Below are positions 1-5,105 of a DNA stretch of 5,105 bases, in pieces. Where the stretch lies: NCBI GenBank assembly GCA_013698435.1, contig JACCVA010000301.1:1-5105 (forward strand), given 5' to 3'. The stretch is from Nocardioidaceae bacterium. GTDB taxonomy: Bacteria > Actinomycetota > Actinomycetes > Propionibacteriales > Nocardioidaceae. Both the position numbers and the translations under genes were made by a program. Every line of letters begins with the position of its first letter. Within the stretch, counting starts at the first letter, position 1. The notes under the pieces are model-generated. The model ran no database searches. It had not been told where the DNA came from and saw only the letters and a list, made by a program, of their open reading frames with translations.

Positions 1-599
1 CTGACCTCGGGCAGATGGAGGAGCGCGTCGCCCAGGTCCGCGACATCGCGGGCGTCGCGTCGATCGACACCGTCCTCTACACCGACGTCGTCAAGGACTC
101 TCACCTTCCGCTCGGCGGTCCGCACTCATTCCGGCAGTTCGACCTCGACGACGTCGACCGCCGGCTGCTGACGCTGCTGCAGACCGAGCCCCGGATGCCG
201 TATGCCGACCTCGCCGACCACGTGGGCTTGTCGCGCGGGGCCACCCGCGCCCGCGTCCTTCGGATGCTGAACGACGGAGTCGTCGTCGTCACCGGGATGG
301 TGAACGCGACGGCGTTCGGCATCACCCAGATGTGCGGCTTCCAGGTCAACCTCGACCGCGAGGGGAGCGCGGCGGTGGAAAAGATTGCCTCGCTGCGCGA
401 CGTCGACTTCTTGGCCCGCACACTCGGGCGCTGCGACGTGATCGGCACGATCATCGCTCGCAACCGGGTCGACATGCACCAGGTGCTCGACGAGATCCGG
501 GCGTACGACGGCGTCCGCGACCTGGAGGCGTGGTCGCACCTCGAGCTCGTCAAGGAGCGCTACTCGCCGCAGTCGGAACCCTCACTGCGTTCCGGTTGA
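1..599 (+). CDS. Lrp/AsnC-family transcriptional regulator, tandem double-unit type, 5' end outside window
   Basis: DNA-binding regulator of the leucine-responsive (Lrp/AsnC) family, which usually senses amino acids or related small molecules. The frame is open to the left edge, so the gene is partial. Numbering from the ATG at base 15: residues 1-30 look like the end of a RAM ligand-binding domain, about 43-100 are an AsnC-type winged HTH (FDLDDVDRRLL, then GLSRGATRARVLRML as recognition region), and about 105-183 are a second RAM domain ending LELVKERY. Residues 1-30 align without gaps to 154-183 (M, R, G, V, V and K identical, many conservative changes), a period of 153 residues, about one ordinary Lrp protein. 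I infer two fused HTH-RAM units of roughly 330 residues. The ATG at 15 has no ribosome binding site and is probably internal. The last 40 bp overlap the convergent dehydrogenase. It may control the adjacent divergent genes, but that is inference. Confidence 0.88.
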   Translation, partial: DLGQMEERVAQVRDIAGVASIDTVLYTDVVKDSHLPLGGPHSFRQFDLDDVDRRLLTLLQTEPRMPYADLADHVGLSRGATRARVLRMLNDGVVVVTGMVNATAFGITQMCGFQVNLDREGSAAVEKIASLRDVDFLARTLGRCDVIGTIIARNRVDMHQVLDEIRAYDGVRDLEAWSHLELVKERYSPQSEPSLRSG

Positions 600-1579
600 G
601 GGTGCTGCTGCGACGGCGCGAGCACCGGATGCAATGGTCGACCGCGGTCCCACCAGGCAAGCACGTTGCGCGCCGGGATCTCGACGTACCGGTGCAGCGA
701 GGACGGCGACAGGTACGCGGCGTGTGGAGTGAGCAGCACACGTGGGTGGGAAACCAGCGGATGGTCGGTGGGCGGGGGCTCGTCGTTCAGCACGTCGAGC
801 GCGGCGGCCGCCACCTGACCCGACTCGAGGGCCGCGAGCAGTGCGGCCTCGTCGACTAGCGACCCACGCGCGACGTTGACCACGACAGTGCCGCGAGGAA
901 GTCTCGCCAGCGAGTCACGACCGAGAAGTCGTGACGTCGCGGGGGTCGCCGGCGCATGCAGGCTGATGCAGTTGCTGCGGGAGAGCAGGTCTGTCAGCGT
1001 CAGTCGCTCCACACCAGCCGGCCACCGCTCCTGCGGGGCCTGCGGATCATGCCCGACGACCGACCCGAACAGCGGCGCAGCGAGCTCGGCGAGCCGAGCG
1101 CCGATCTGTCCTACACCGACGATGCCGAGCGTCAGGTCCGCCGGCAACCGCGGAGGCTCGCGGTCGTCATCGTTCCATCGCCCGGCTCGCACACCGGCGT
1201 CCAGACCGGGCAGGTCGCGCACCAGAGCCAGAAGCATCGAGAGCGCGTGCACCGCGACCTCCTCCGTGGCCGCTGCCGGCACGTTCGCCACCCACAGCTC
1301 GCGCCGGCGAGCCTCGACAACATCGACCATGTCGGTGCCGGCAGAGTGGGTGGCCACCAGCTTCAGCGCCGGGAGCCGCTCGAAGCAGGACGCGCCCACG
1401 TGCTGATAGCCGACCATCAGCGAGACCACCCGCTGCAAGGTTGCGTCGTCCGGACCGTCTGCATCCTGGACGACCTCGATGCCCCGTCGACGCAGCAGGT
1501 CAAAGCCCGGACGGGGGTCCAGACCTTCCAGGTCGAGGTAGAGCGCGGCCGGGCGGCCGGGTGGGGTGCGGTCCGTCAT
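560..1579 (-). CDS. D-isomer-specific 2-hydroxyacid dehydrogenase (CtBP/SerA-like), NAD(P)-dependent
   Basis: Cytosolic oxidoreductase of 339 residues that should interconvert a 2-keto acid and a D-2-hydroxy acid with NAD(P)H; the substrate is not predictable here. The N-terminal catalytic half contains HSAGTDMVDV (79-88) and NVPAAATEEVAVHAL (99-113), typical of the CtBP-like and phosphoglycerate dehydrogenase clade. The Rossmann fold has LGIVGVGQIG (151-160, GxGxxG at 155-160), with an acidic residue, D178, at the end of the next strand, which favours NAD over NADP. The catalytic triad is intact: R238 in NVARGSLVDE, E267 in LDVLNDEPP and H286 in LLTPHAAYLS. The fold ends near residue 320; a hydrophilic tail of about 19 residues follows, and its last 12 codons overlap the convergent regulator gene. 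No Shine-Dalgarno precedes the ATG and a promoter-like element lies at leaderless spacing. It is divergent from the hydrolase operon and may reduce or oxidise a keto acid made by it. Family certain, role inferred. Confidence 0.93.
   Translation of the reverse strand: MTDRTPPGRPAALYLDLEGLDPRPGFDLLRRRGIEVVQDADGPDDATLQRVVSLMVGYQHVGASCFERLPALKLVATHSAGTDMVDVVEARRRELWVANVPAAATEEVAVHALSMLLALVRDLPGLDAGVRAGRWNDDDREPPRLPADLTLGIVGVGQIGARLAELAAPLFGSVVGHDPQAPQERWPAGVERLTLTDLLSRSNCISLHAPATPATSRLLGRDSLARLPRGTVVVNVARGSLVDEAALLAALESGQVAAAALDVLNDEPPPTDHPLVSHPRVLLTPHAAYLSPSSLHRYVEIPARNVLAWWDRGRPLHPVLAPSQQHPQPERSEGSDCGE
574..603. repeat. Two overlapping inverted repeats at the convergent gene overlap
   Basis: CGGAAC (574-579) pairs with GTTCCG (589-594) across a 9-base loop, and ACCCTCA (578-584) pairs with TGAGGGT (597-603) across a 12-base loop. 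The two stems share bases 578-579, so they are mutually exclusive. They sit where the regulator and dehydrogenase genes converge and overlap. They could help end transcription from both sides or be a remnant of a dispersed repeat. There is no T-tract, so a classical intrinsic terminator is not claimed. Confidence 0.5.
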
Positions 1580-1585
1580 CTGGTG

Positions 1586-1614
1586 ACTATGACGAATAGA
1601 TAGGTGAACTTCAA
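1586..1614 (-). promoter_or_regulatory. Candidate promoter of the dehydrogenase gene, leaderless geometry
   Basis: On the minus strand, TTGAAG (1609-1614) and CATAGT (1586-1591) are separated by 17 bases and each matches the sigma-70-type consensus at four of six positions. The first base of the ATG (1579) is the seventh base after the -10 hexamer, so transcription could begin at the start codon itself. This agrees with the absence of a Shine-Dalgarno sequence before that ATG. It is a visual prediction only. Confidence 0.4.
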
Positions 1615-1660
1615 CGAGACAGGCTAATCGAATGTCGTATGAGGAAGCGGCAGACGTTAG

Positions 1661-1676
1661 TGTTCACAATTGTTCA
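1661..1676 (+). promoter_or_regulatory. TGTTCA direct repeat, candidate operator
   Basis: TGTTCA occurs at 1661-1666 and 1671-1676, a 10-base period that puts both copies on the same DNA face. The AT-rich palindrome ACAATTGT bridges them. The first copy overlaps the proposed -35 box of the hydrolase operon, so a bound protein would be expected to interfere with initiation. Which protein binds is unknown; the neighbouring Lrp-type regulator is a candidate because that family favours sites with an A/T core. Confidence 0.35.
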
Positions 1677-1691
1677 GCTGACTGCTACGTT
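1663..1691 (+). promoter_or_regulatory. Candidate promoter of the hydrolase operon
   Basis: TTCACA (1663-1668, five of six matches to TTGACA) lies 17 bases before TACGTT (1686-1691, fitting the looser actinobacterial TAnnnT -10). Transcription would begin near 1698 and leave a leader of about 36 bases before the GTG at 1734. An alternative -10 is TATAGA at 1711-1716, but it lacks a good -35 partner. Confidence 0.35.
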
Positions 1692-1721
1692 CGGGCTTCG
1701 TCCTCGGATCTATAGACCGTC

Positions 1722-1727
1722 AGGAGG
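1722..1727 (+). promoter_or_regulatory. Strong Shine-Dalgarno site that fixes the M20 gene start
   Basis: AGGAGG is a perfect anti-16S match with 6 bases of spacing to the GTG at 1734. The in-frame TTG at 1728 has zero spacing and is very unlikely to be used. Confidence 0.85.
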
Positions 1728-1733
1728 TTGCCC

Positions 1734-3362
1734 GTGCAGCTTGCTCAGCAGTCCGCCGACGCGTGGCTCCGCCAGCACGATCGAGAGACGTCCGCCTGGC
1801 ACCGGCACATCTGGGAGCTGGCGGAGCCGGCCTGGCGCGAGTACGAGTCGTGCCGGTGGTTCGTCGAGAAGCTCCGCGCCCACGGCTTCGAGGTCGAGGA
1901 GGGCAGCGGCGCGATGCCGACAGCGTTCTGCGCGAGCTGGTCCAACGACGCCGGTGCCGGGCCCACGCTGCTGAGCTACGCCGAGTACGACGCCGTGCCC
2001 GGCAACTGCCAGGCCGCCACCACGAGCCGGGAGCCCCGCAACGGGCTGTCGGCGTATGCGCCTGGACACACCGACCCGCACTCCGCCCTGGGCATCTCGA
2101 CGCTCGCGGGCGTGCTTGCCACCCAGCAGGCCATGCGCGACCACGGCATCGGCGGTCGGCTGCTGTACACCGGGGAGCCGGCGGAGAAGATGCAGGGCTC
2201 GAAGGTCGTGCACGGGCTGCGTGGCTACTACGACGACGCCGACGCGATCATCAGCTTCCATCCGTTCTACATGCTGCCGCTGTGCAACACGGCCCGCTGG
2301 GACACCCACTGCGGGGCGTACTACAGCCGCATCTACACGTTCGTGTGCGACGAGCCGCAGACGTGGAGGCGTGGAGATCCGACCAGCCCGATCCCGGCCT
2401 CGCACTCGGCTGCGCGCGCCCCTGGTGCAGACGCCGCCCTCGCCACGATGTACTCGCTGACCAAAACCACCCAAGACGCGATGCTGCCGGCGGTCGGCGG
2501 CTGGTCGCTCAGCGAGGCGATCCTGACAGCCGGGCAGGCGACTGCGGACAACCTGCCTGCGTCGATCGCACAGATCCAGTACTCCTGGCGGTGTACCGAC
2601 CTGGCCTCGGCGGACGCGGTCCTCGAGGTGCTCGACGCCAACGCGCGCTCCGCCGCCGCCGCCACCCACACCCGGCTGCACGAGCGATGGGTCGCGCGCA
2701 ACCGCCCGGGCATCGCCAACCACGCGCTCGCGCAGGTCGCGTGGGACCAGCTCCAGCGCGTCGGTCCCCCGGCGTACGACGGGGAGGCCATCGCGACCGC
2801 GCAGGAGATGCAGCGCGCACTGGGCATGGAGCCGAGCCCGCGGCCCTTCCTCCCGGAGACCGAGCAACTGATCGCCCCCTGGGACGCCGAAGCGGCGCTT
2901 CGCCGTCACCTGCCGGCCGACCAGCGCAACTGGACGTCCGACGACTACGTCGAGATGACGTGGTACGCCCCCACCGTGCGGTTCTACGTCGCCCGGCCGA
3001 CGCTTGCCCCCGTTGACGGCACGTCGGCGTACCCGGCGTGGGTGATGAACGCCCTCGGCGGCATCGGGGCGACCATCGACCCGATGATCCGCACTGCCTC
3101 GAGGGTCGTCGCCGGCACCCTGCTCGACCTGCTGACCTCACCGCAGACGTTGGAGCGAGCCAAACGTGAGCACGAGGAGCGGCGCGCTGCCGCTGGCGAT
3201 CTGCAACCGCTCCTGCCGAGAGACTTCACCGCGCCGATCGACTACCGATGGCCGGAGTACGTCACGACCGCGCGAGGCAGCGACTGGTGCATCCCCGACT
3301 CGACCGAGCCCTGGTCCCGGCCCCTCGACGCCAGCACCGAGCCACGGACGGAGAAACCATGA
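1734..3362 (+). CDS. M20-family amidohydrolase, AbgB-like, with altered metal-site residues
   Basis: A 542-residue protein of the M20 peptidase/amidohydrolase family, closest in layout to p-aminobenzoyl-glutamate hydrolase subunit B. Such enzymes cleave amide bonds of N-acyl or peptide-like substrates in the cytoplasm. The GTG at 1734 is chosen because AGGAGG ends 6 bases before it; the TTG at 1728 directly abuts that site. Recognisable motifs: IWELAEPAWREYES (26-39), YAEYDAVPG (82-90), GHTDPH (111-116, usually GHxCGH), PAEK (149-152, usually PAEE/PGEE), FHP (175-177, usually WHP), SHSAARAPGADAAL (223-236, dimerisation-domain His 224), DYVEMTWYAPT (404-414) and YPAW (433-436, usually HSW/HTW). 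Roughly 14 extra residues precede SHSA, and a C-terminal tail of about 55 residues includes RWPEYVTTARG. The Cys, second Glu and final His normally binding metal are replaced, so metal use or activity may differ. It is the first gene of the operon; its stop overlaps the next start. Confidence 0.87.
   Translation: MQLAQQSADAWLRQHDRETSAWHRHIWELAEPAWREYESCRWFVEKLRAHGFEVEEGSGAMPTAFCASWSNDAGAGPTLLSYAEYDAVPGNCQAATTSREPRNGLSAYAPGHTDPHSALGISTLAGVLATQQAMRDHGIGGRLLYTGEPAEKMQGSKVVHGLRGYYDDADAIISFHPFYMLPLCNTARWDTHCGAYYSRIYTFVCDEPQTWRRGDPTSPIPASHSAARAPGADAALATMYSLTKTTQDAMLPAVGGWSLSEAILTAGQATADNLPASIAQIQYSWRCTDLASADAVLEVLDANARSAAAATHTRLHERWVARNRPGIANHALAQVAWDQLQRVGPPAYDGEAIATAQEMQRALGMEPSPRPFLPETEQLIAPWDAEAALRRHLPADQRNWTSDDYVEMTWYAPTVRFYVARPTLAPVDGTSAYPAWVMNALGGIGATIDPMIRTASRVVAGTLLDLLTSPQTLERAKREHEERRAAAGDLQPLLPRDFTAPIDYRWPEYVTTARGSDWCIPDSTEPWSRPLDASTEPRTEKP
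3359..3362 (+). other. ATGA stop/start overlap between the M20 and YtcJ-like genes
   Basis: The ATG of the YtcJ-like gene (3359-3361) overlaps the TGA of the M20 gene (3360-3362). GGAGA at 3350-3354 provides a ribosome binding site inside the end of the upstream gene. This arrangement normally couples translation and supports coordinated production of both hydrolases. Confidence 0.88.
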
Positions 3363-5017
3363 CCGACCCTGTCGTCTTCCAGGGCGGGCCTATCCGGCTG
3401 ATGCAGGAGGATGATCTCGCAGCCGACATGCCCGACGCACTGCTCGTCGAGGACGGGCTCATCCGCGCCATCGGCACTTTCGACGACGTACGTCGGGCAG
3501 CCACCGGAGCGCCGCGGCAGGTCGACCTCGACGGTCGGACGCTGCTGCCGGGCTTCGTCGACGCCCACACCCACACGCTGCTCCACGGGTCGGGACTGGA
3601 GTGGGTGGACCTCTCCGACGTCAAGACGGTCGATGACATCGTCGACCGGCTGTCGCGACGTGCCGCCGAACGACCCGGCAGCCCGGTGCACGGCTACGGC
3701 TACGACCAGTCCCTGCTGCAGGATCGGCGGCACCCGAGCGCCCGGGACCTCGACCGGGTCACGACAACCCAGCGCGTACAGATCCAACACGCCAGCGGGC
3801 ACGGTTACGCCCTCAACACCAACGCTCTGCGCGACTTCGGCATCACCGCACAGACTCCGACGCCGACCGGCGGCAGGATCGACCGCGACGACCGGGGCGA
3901 GCCGACCGGCGTGGTGTTCGACGCCGCCTGCGACCTGCTCACCGGGCCGGAGGGCGTCAAGGTCTCCAACCACGGGCCCAACTTCCACCTGCCGTCCAAC
4001 GACGACGACGTGTCCCGGATGTTCGAGCTGGGTCAGACGTCGCTGCTGGCTGCCGGCATCACCACGATCTGCGATGCCCAGGTCACCGAGCTCGAGATGG
4101 CGGCGTACCTGCAGGCCCGTGACAGCGGGCGGCTCCGGATGCGGGCGCATCTCATGCTGCTGTCGAACAAGCTCGAGCACCTGAAGGCGCTCGGTCTCAC
4201 TTCCCGGCTCGGAGATGACTTCCTGGAGCTGTACGGCGTCAAGGTGTACGCCGACGGCTCGGTGATCGCCCGCACGGCGTATCTAGGTGCGCACGGCTGT
4301 TGCGGCGATCCGACACCCAGCGGCTACCTCTATCACGAGCCGGCCGAGCTCCAGCAGCTCATCACGACCGCTCACGCGATGGGTCTCCGCACCGGAACCC
4401 ACGCGCAAGGTGACGTGCCGATCGGGCTCGTCCTCGATGCGATCGAGCGCGCGCGGGCCACCCACCCGCGACCGGGGCTCGTGCACCGGATCGAGCACTG
4501 CGGGTTCCCCACGGATCAACAGGTGGGCGCGATGGCACGGCTCGGGGTGGTGCCTGTCCCGCAACCGATGCAGGTGCACCTGTACGGCGACTCGTTGATC
4601 GAGGAGTTCGGGGACTGGGGTGGGAGCTTCTACCCCTACGGCACGTTCGAGCAGGCGGGTGTTCCCGTCGTCATCTCCTCCGACGCCCCCGTGACCTCAC
4701 CTGGTCCGCTGCGTGCCGCCTGGGCGGCGATCAGCCGACAGACCGCGGCTGGTGACGTCGCAGGAAGCCCGCGTCAGCAGGCGAGCCGTCCGGCGGCGCT
4801 GCGGGGAATCACCGCCGCGCCGGCCAAGCTGCTCGGCCGCAGTGATGTCGGCAGGCTCGTGGCCGGCGGGCAAGCCGACCTCGTGCTCGCTGACACGGAC
4901 CCGGTCACGTGTGCGCTCGACGACCTCGCCACGGCGGTCGTCACCGAGACGTGGCTCGCCGGATCTCCCGTCTGGTCGCAGACCTCCGGGCTGGCACCGG
5001 TCTTGACCGGCTCATGA
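3359..5017 (+). CDS. YtcJ-like amidohydrolase (Amidohydro_3 family metal-dependent hydrolase)
   Basis: Metal-dependent hydrolase of 552 residues from the amidohydrolase superfamily, Amidohydro_3 branch, which includes YtcJ, AepA-like proteins and N-substituted formamide deformylase. Expected chemistry is hydrolysis of a C-N bond in an amide, formamide or cyclic substrate; the true substrate is unknown. An N-terminal beta-sandwich segment (1-64) leads into LLPGFVDAHTHT (62-73; D68, H70 and H72 as metal ligands). Then come HASGH (144-148), GVKVYADGS (293-301, with K295 the probable carbamylated or bridging lysine), HAQGD (348-352), HRIEHC (376-381), SSDAPV (440-445, catalytic D442) and the closing GRLVAGGQADLVLAD (498-512). 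All core residues are present and length is normal for the family. The ATG at 3359 is preferred over upstream in-frame starts because GGAGA lies just before it and it forms an ATGA overlap with the M20 gene stop. The 3' end overlaps the next gene in the same way. Confidence 0.92.
   Translation: MTDPVVFQGGPIRLMQEDDLAADMPDALLVEDGLIRAIGTFDDVRRAATGAPRQVDLDGRTLLPGFVDAHTHTLLHGSGLEWVDLSDVKTVDDIVDRLSRRAAERPGSPVHGYGYDQSLLQDRRHPSARDLDRVTTTQRVQIQHASGHGYALNTNALRDFGITAQTPTPTGGRIDRDDRGEPTGVVFDAACDLLTGPEGVKVSNHGPNFHLPSNDDDVSRMFELGQTSLLAAGITTICDAQVTELEMAAYLQARDSGRLRMRAHLMLLSNKLEHLKALGLTSRLGDDFLELYGVKVYADGSVIARTAYLGAHGCCGDPTPSGYLYHEPAELQQLITTAHAMGLRTGTHAQGDVPIGLVLDAIERARATHPRPGLVHRIEHCGFPTDQQVGAMARLGVVPVPQPMQVHLYGDSLIEEFGDWGGSFYPYGTFEQAGVPVVISSDAPVTSPGPLRAAWAAISRQTAAGDVAGSPRQQASRPAALRGITAAPAKLLGRSDVGRLVAGGQADLVLADTDPVTCALDDLATAVVTETWLAGSPVWSQTSGLAPVLTGS
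5014..5017 (+). other. ATGA stop/start overlap between the YtcJ-like and ThDP-enzyme genes
   Basis: The ATG at 5014-5016 overlaps the TGA at 5015-5017. No good purine-rich site precedes it, which makes reinitiation by terminating ribosomes the likeliest route and places the ThDP enzyme in the same operon. Confidence 0.75.
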
Positions 5018-5105
5018 CAGCCGGGGACGCGGGGCAGCTGTCCGGTGGACATGCCGTCGTCGACAGTCTCGAGCGAGCCGGAGTCGAGCTCGTCTTCGGG
5101 ATTCC
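5014..5105 (+). CDS. Thiamine-diphosphate-dependent enzyme, N-terminus only (acetolactate synthase-like superfamily), cut by window edge
   Basis: The frame opens with ATG at 5014, overlapping the TGA of the YtcJ-like gene, and stays open to the right edge. About 31 residues are visible. After a short leader the sequence reads SGGHAVVDSLERAGVELVFG followed by IP, which matches the conserved N-terminus of the pyrimidine-binding domain in ThDP enzymes such as acetolactate synthase, benzoylformate decarboxylase, glyoxylate carboligase and sulfoacetaldehyde acetyltransferase (typical form: a-L-x-x-x-G-V-x-x-V-F-G-I-P-G). The catalytic Glu and the ThDP-binding GDG motif lie outside the window, so the subfamily cannot be assigned. 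No clear Shine-Dalgarno precedes the ATG, so translation probably depends on coupling to the upstream gene. If real, it adds a keto-acid carboligase or decarboxylase to the two hydrolases of the operon. Confidence 0.8.
   Translation, partial: MTAGDAGQLSGGHAVVDSLERAGVELVFGI

Larger units (their letters stand above)
1580..1733. promoter_or_regulatory. Divergent intergenic control region
   Basis: These 154 bases separate the leftward dehydrogenase from the rightward hydrolase operon and are visibly richer in A/T than the flanking coding sequence. No additional gene is supported here. The region contains candidate promoters facing both ways, a TGTTCA direct repeat, a GTGAAC (1604-1609) / GTTCAC (1662-1667) inverted pair, the short palindromes ACAATTGT (1666-1673) and TCAGCTGA (1674-1681), and the ribosome binding site of the M20 gene. 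One regulator could act on both directions from here. Confidence 0.75.

Noticed and set aside
15..17. ATG at base 15 as the true start of the Lrp-type gene
   Set aside because: There is no ribosome binding site, the frame is open to the window edge, and the residues after it match the end of a RAM domain, so it is more likely an internal Met.
574..603. Classical rho-independent terminator between the convergent genes
   Set aside because: The stems are short and mutually exclusive, and neither is followed by a run of T on either strand.
956..1603. Plus-strand frame antisense to the dehydrogenase
   Set aside because: No domain is recognisable, and the opposite strand carries the full catalytic triad and Rossmann motif.
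1580..1733. Riboswitch, tRNA or small RNA in the divergent region
   Set aside because: No conserved riboswitch core, cloverleaf or strong hairpin with a T-tract is visible, and the predicted leaders are very short.
1710..2909. Long open frame on the minus strand opposite the M20 gene
   Set aside because: It is a GC-driven shadow. The translation is Arg/Gly/Val-rich with no recognisable domain, while the plus-strand frame has clear M20 motifs.
1763..3016. 417-residue plus-strand frame overlapping the M20 gene
   Set aside because: It is an out-of-frame shadow with extreme Arg/Ala/Pro bias and no ribosome binding site.
3248..3358. Upstream in-frame start that would extend the YtcJ-like protein by 37 residues
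   Set aside because: The extension is arginine-rich, would overlap the M20 gene by over 110 bases, and the ATG at 3359 has a ribosome binding site and coupling overlap.
3242..4180. 312-residue open frame on the minus strand opposite the YtcJ-like gene
   Set aside because: It has no family motifs, and it lies antisense to a gene with complete amidohydrolase motifs.

Overview
The window comes from a high-GC genome with strong G/C preference at third codon positions, GTG/ATG starts and tightly packed, overlapping genes. This fits an actinobacterium, possibly a nocardioform or Nocardioidaceae-like soil organism. The genus cannot be fixed from this stretch. No RNA gene, insertion sequence, CRISPR array or phage gene was found.

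Layout: (1) Bases 1-599 (+) hold the 3' part of an Lrp/AsnC-family regulator. It appears to be a tandem double-unit form: the window opens inside the end of a first ligand-binding (RAM) domain, followed by a complete second HTH-RAM unit. (2) Bases 560-1579 (-) encode a complete D-isomer-specific 2-hydroxyacid dehydrogenase of the CtBP/phosphoglycerate-dehydrogenase type. It is convergent with the regulator, overlaps it by 40 bp, and two inverted repeats sit at the overlap. (3) Bases 1580-1733 are a visibly AT-richer divergent control region. It holds a candidate leaderless promoter for the dehydrogenase, a candidate promoter with a helically phased TGTTCA direct repeat for the rightward genes, and a perfect AGGAGG ribosome binding site. 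(4) Bases 1734-5105 (+) are a tight three-gene operon: an M20-type amidohydrolase related to AbgB, a YtcJ-like Amidohydro_3 metal hydrolase, and the first 30 or so residues of a thiamine-diphosphate-dependent enzyme (acetolactate synthase/decarboxylase superfamily) cut by the window edge. Each junction is an ATGA stop/start overlap.

Reading as a unit: two hydrolases from unrelated metallohydrolase superfamilies are translationally coupled to an enzyme that acts on 2-keto acids. They are divergent from a dehydrogenase that interconverts 2-keto and 2-hydroxy acids, and an Lrp-type amino-acid-sensing regulator lies beside them. The simplest inference is a catabolic module that frees an amino or keto acid from an amide-, N-acyl- or N-formyl-type substrate and then processes the keto acid. 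The substrate is unknown. The most unusual component is the M20 protein, in which several residues normally forming the di-metal site are replaced although the gene is intact.
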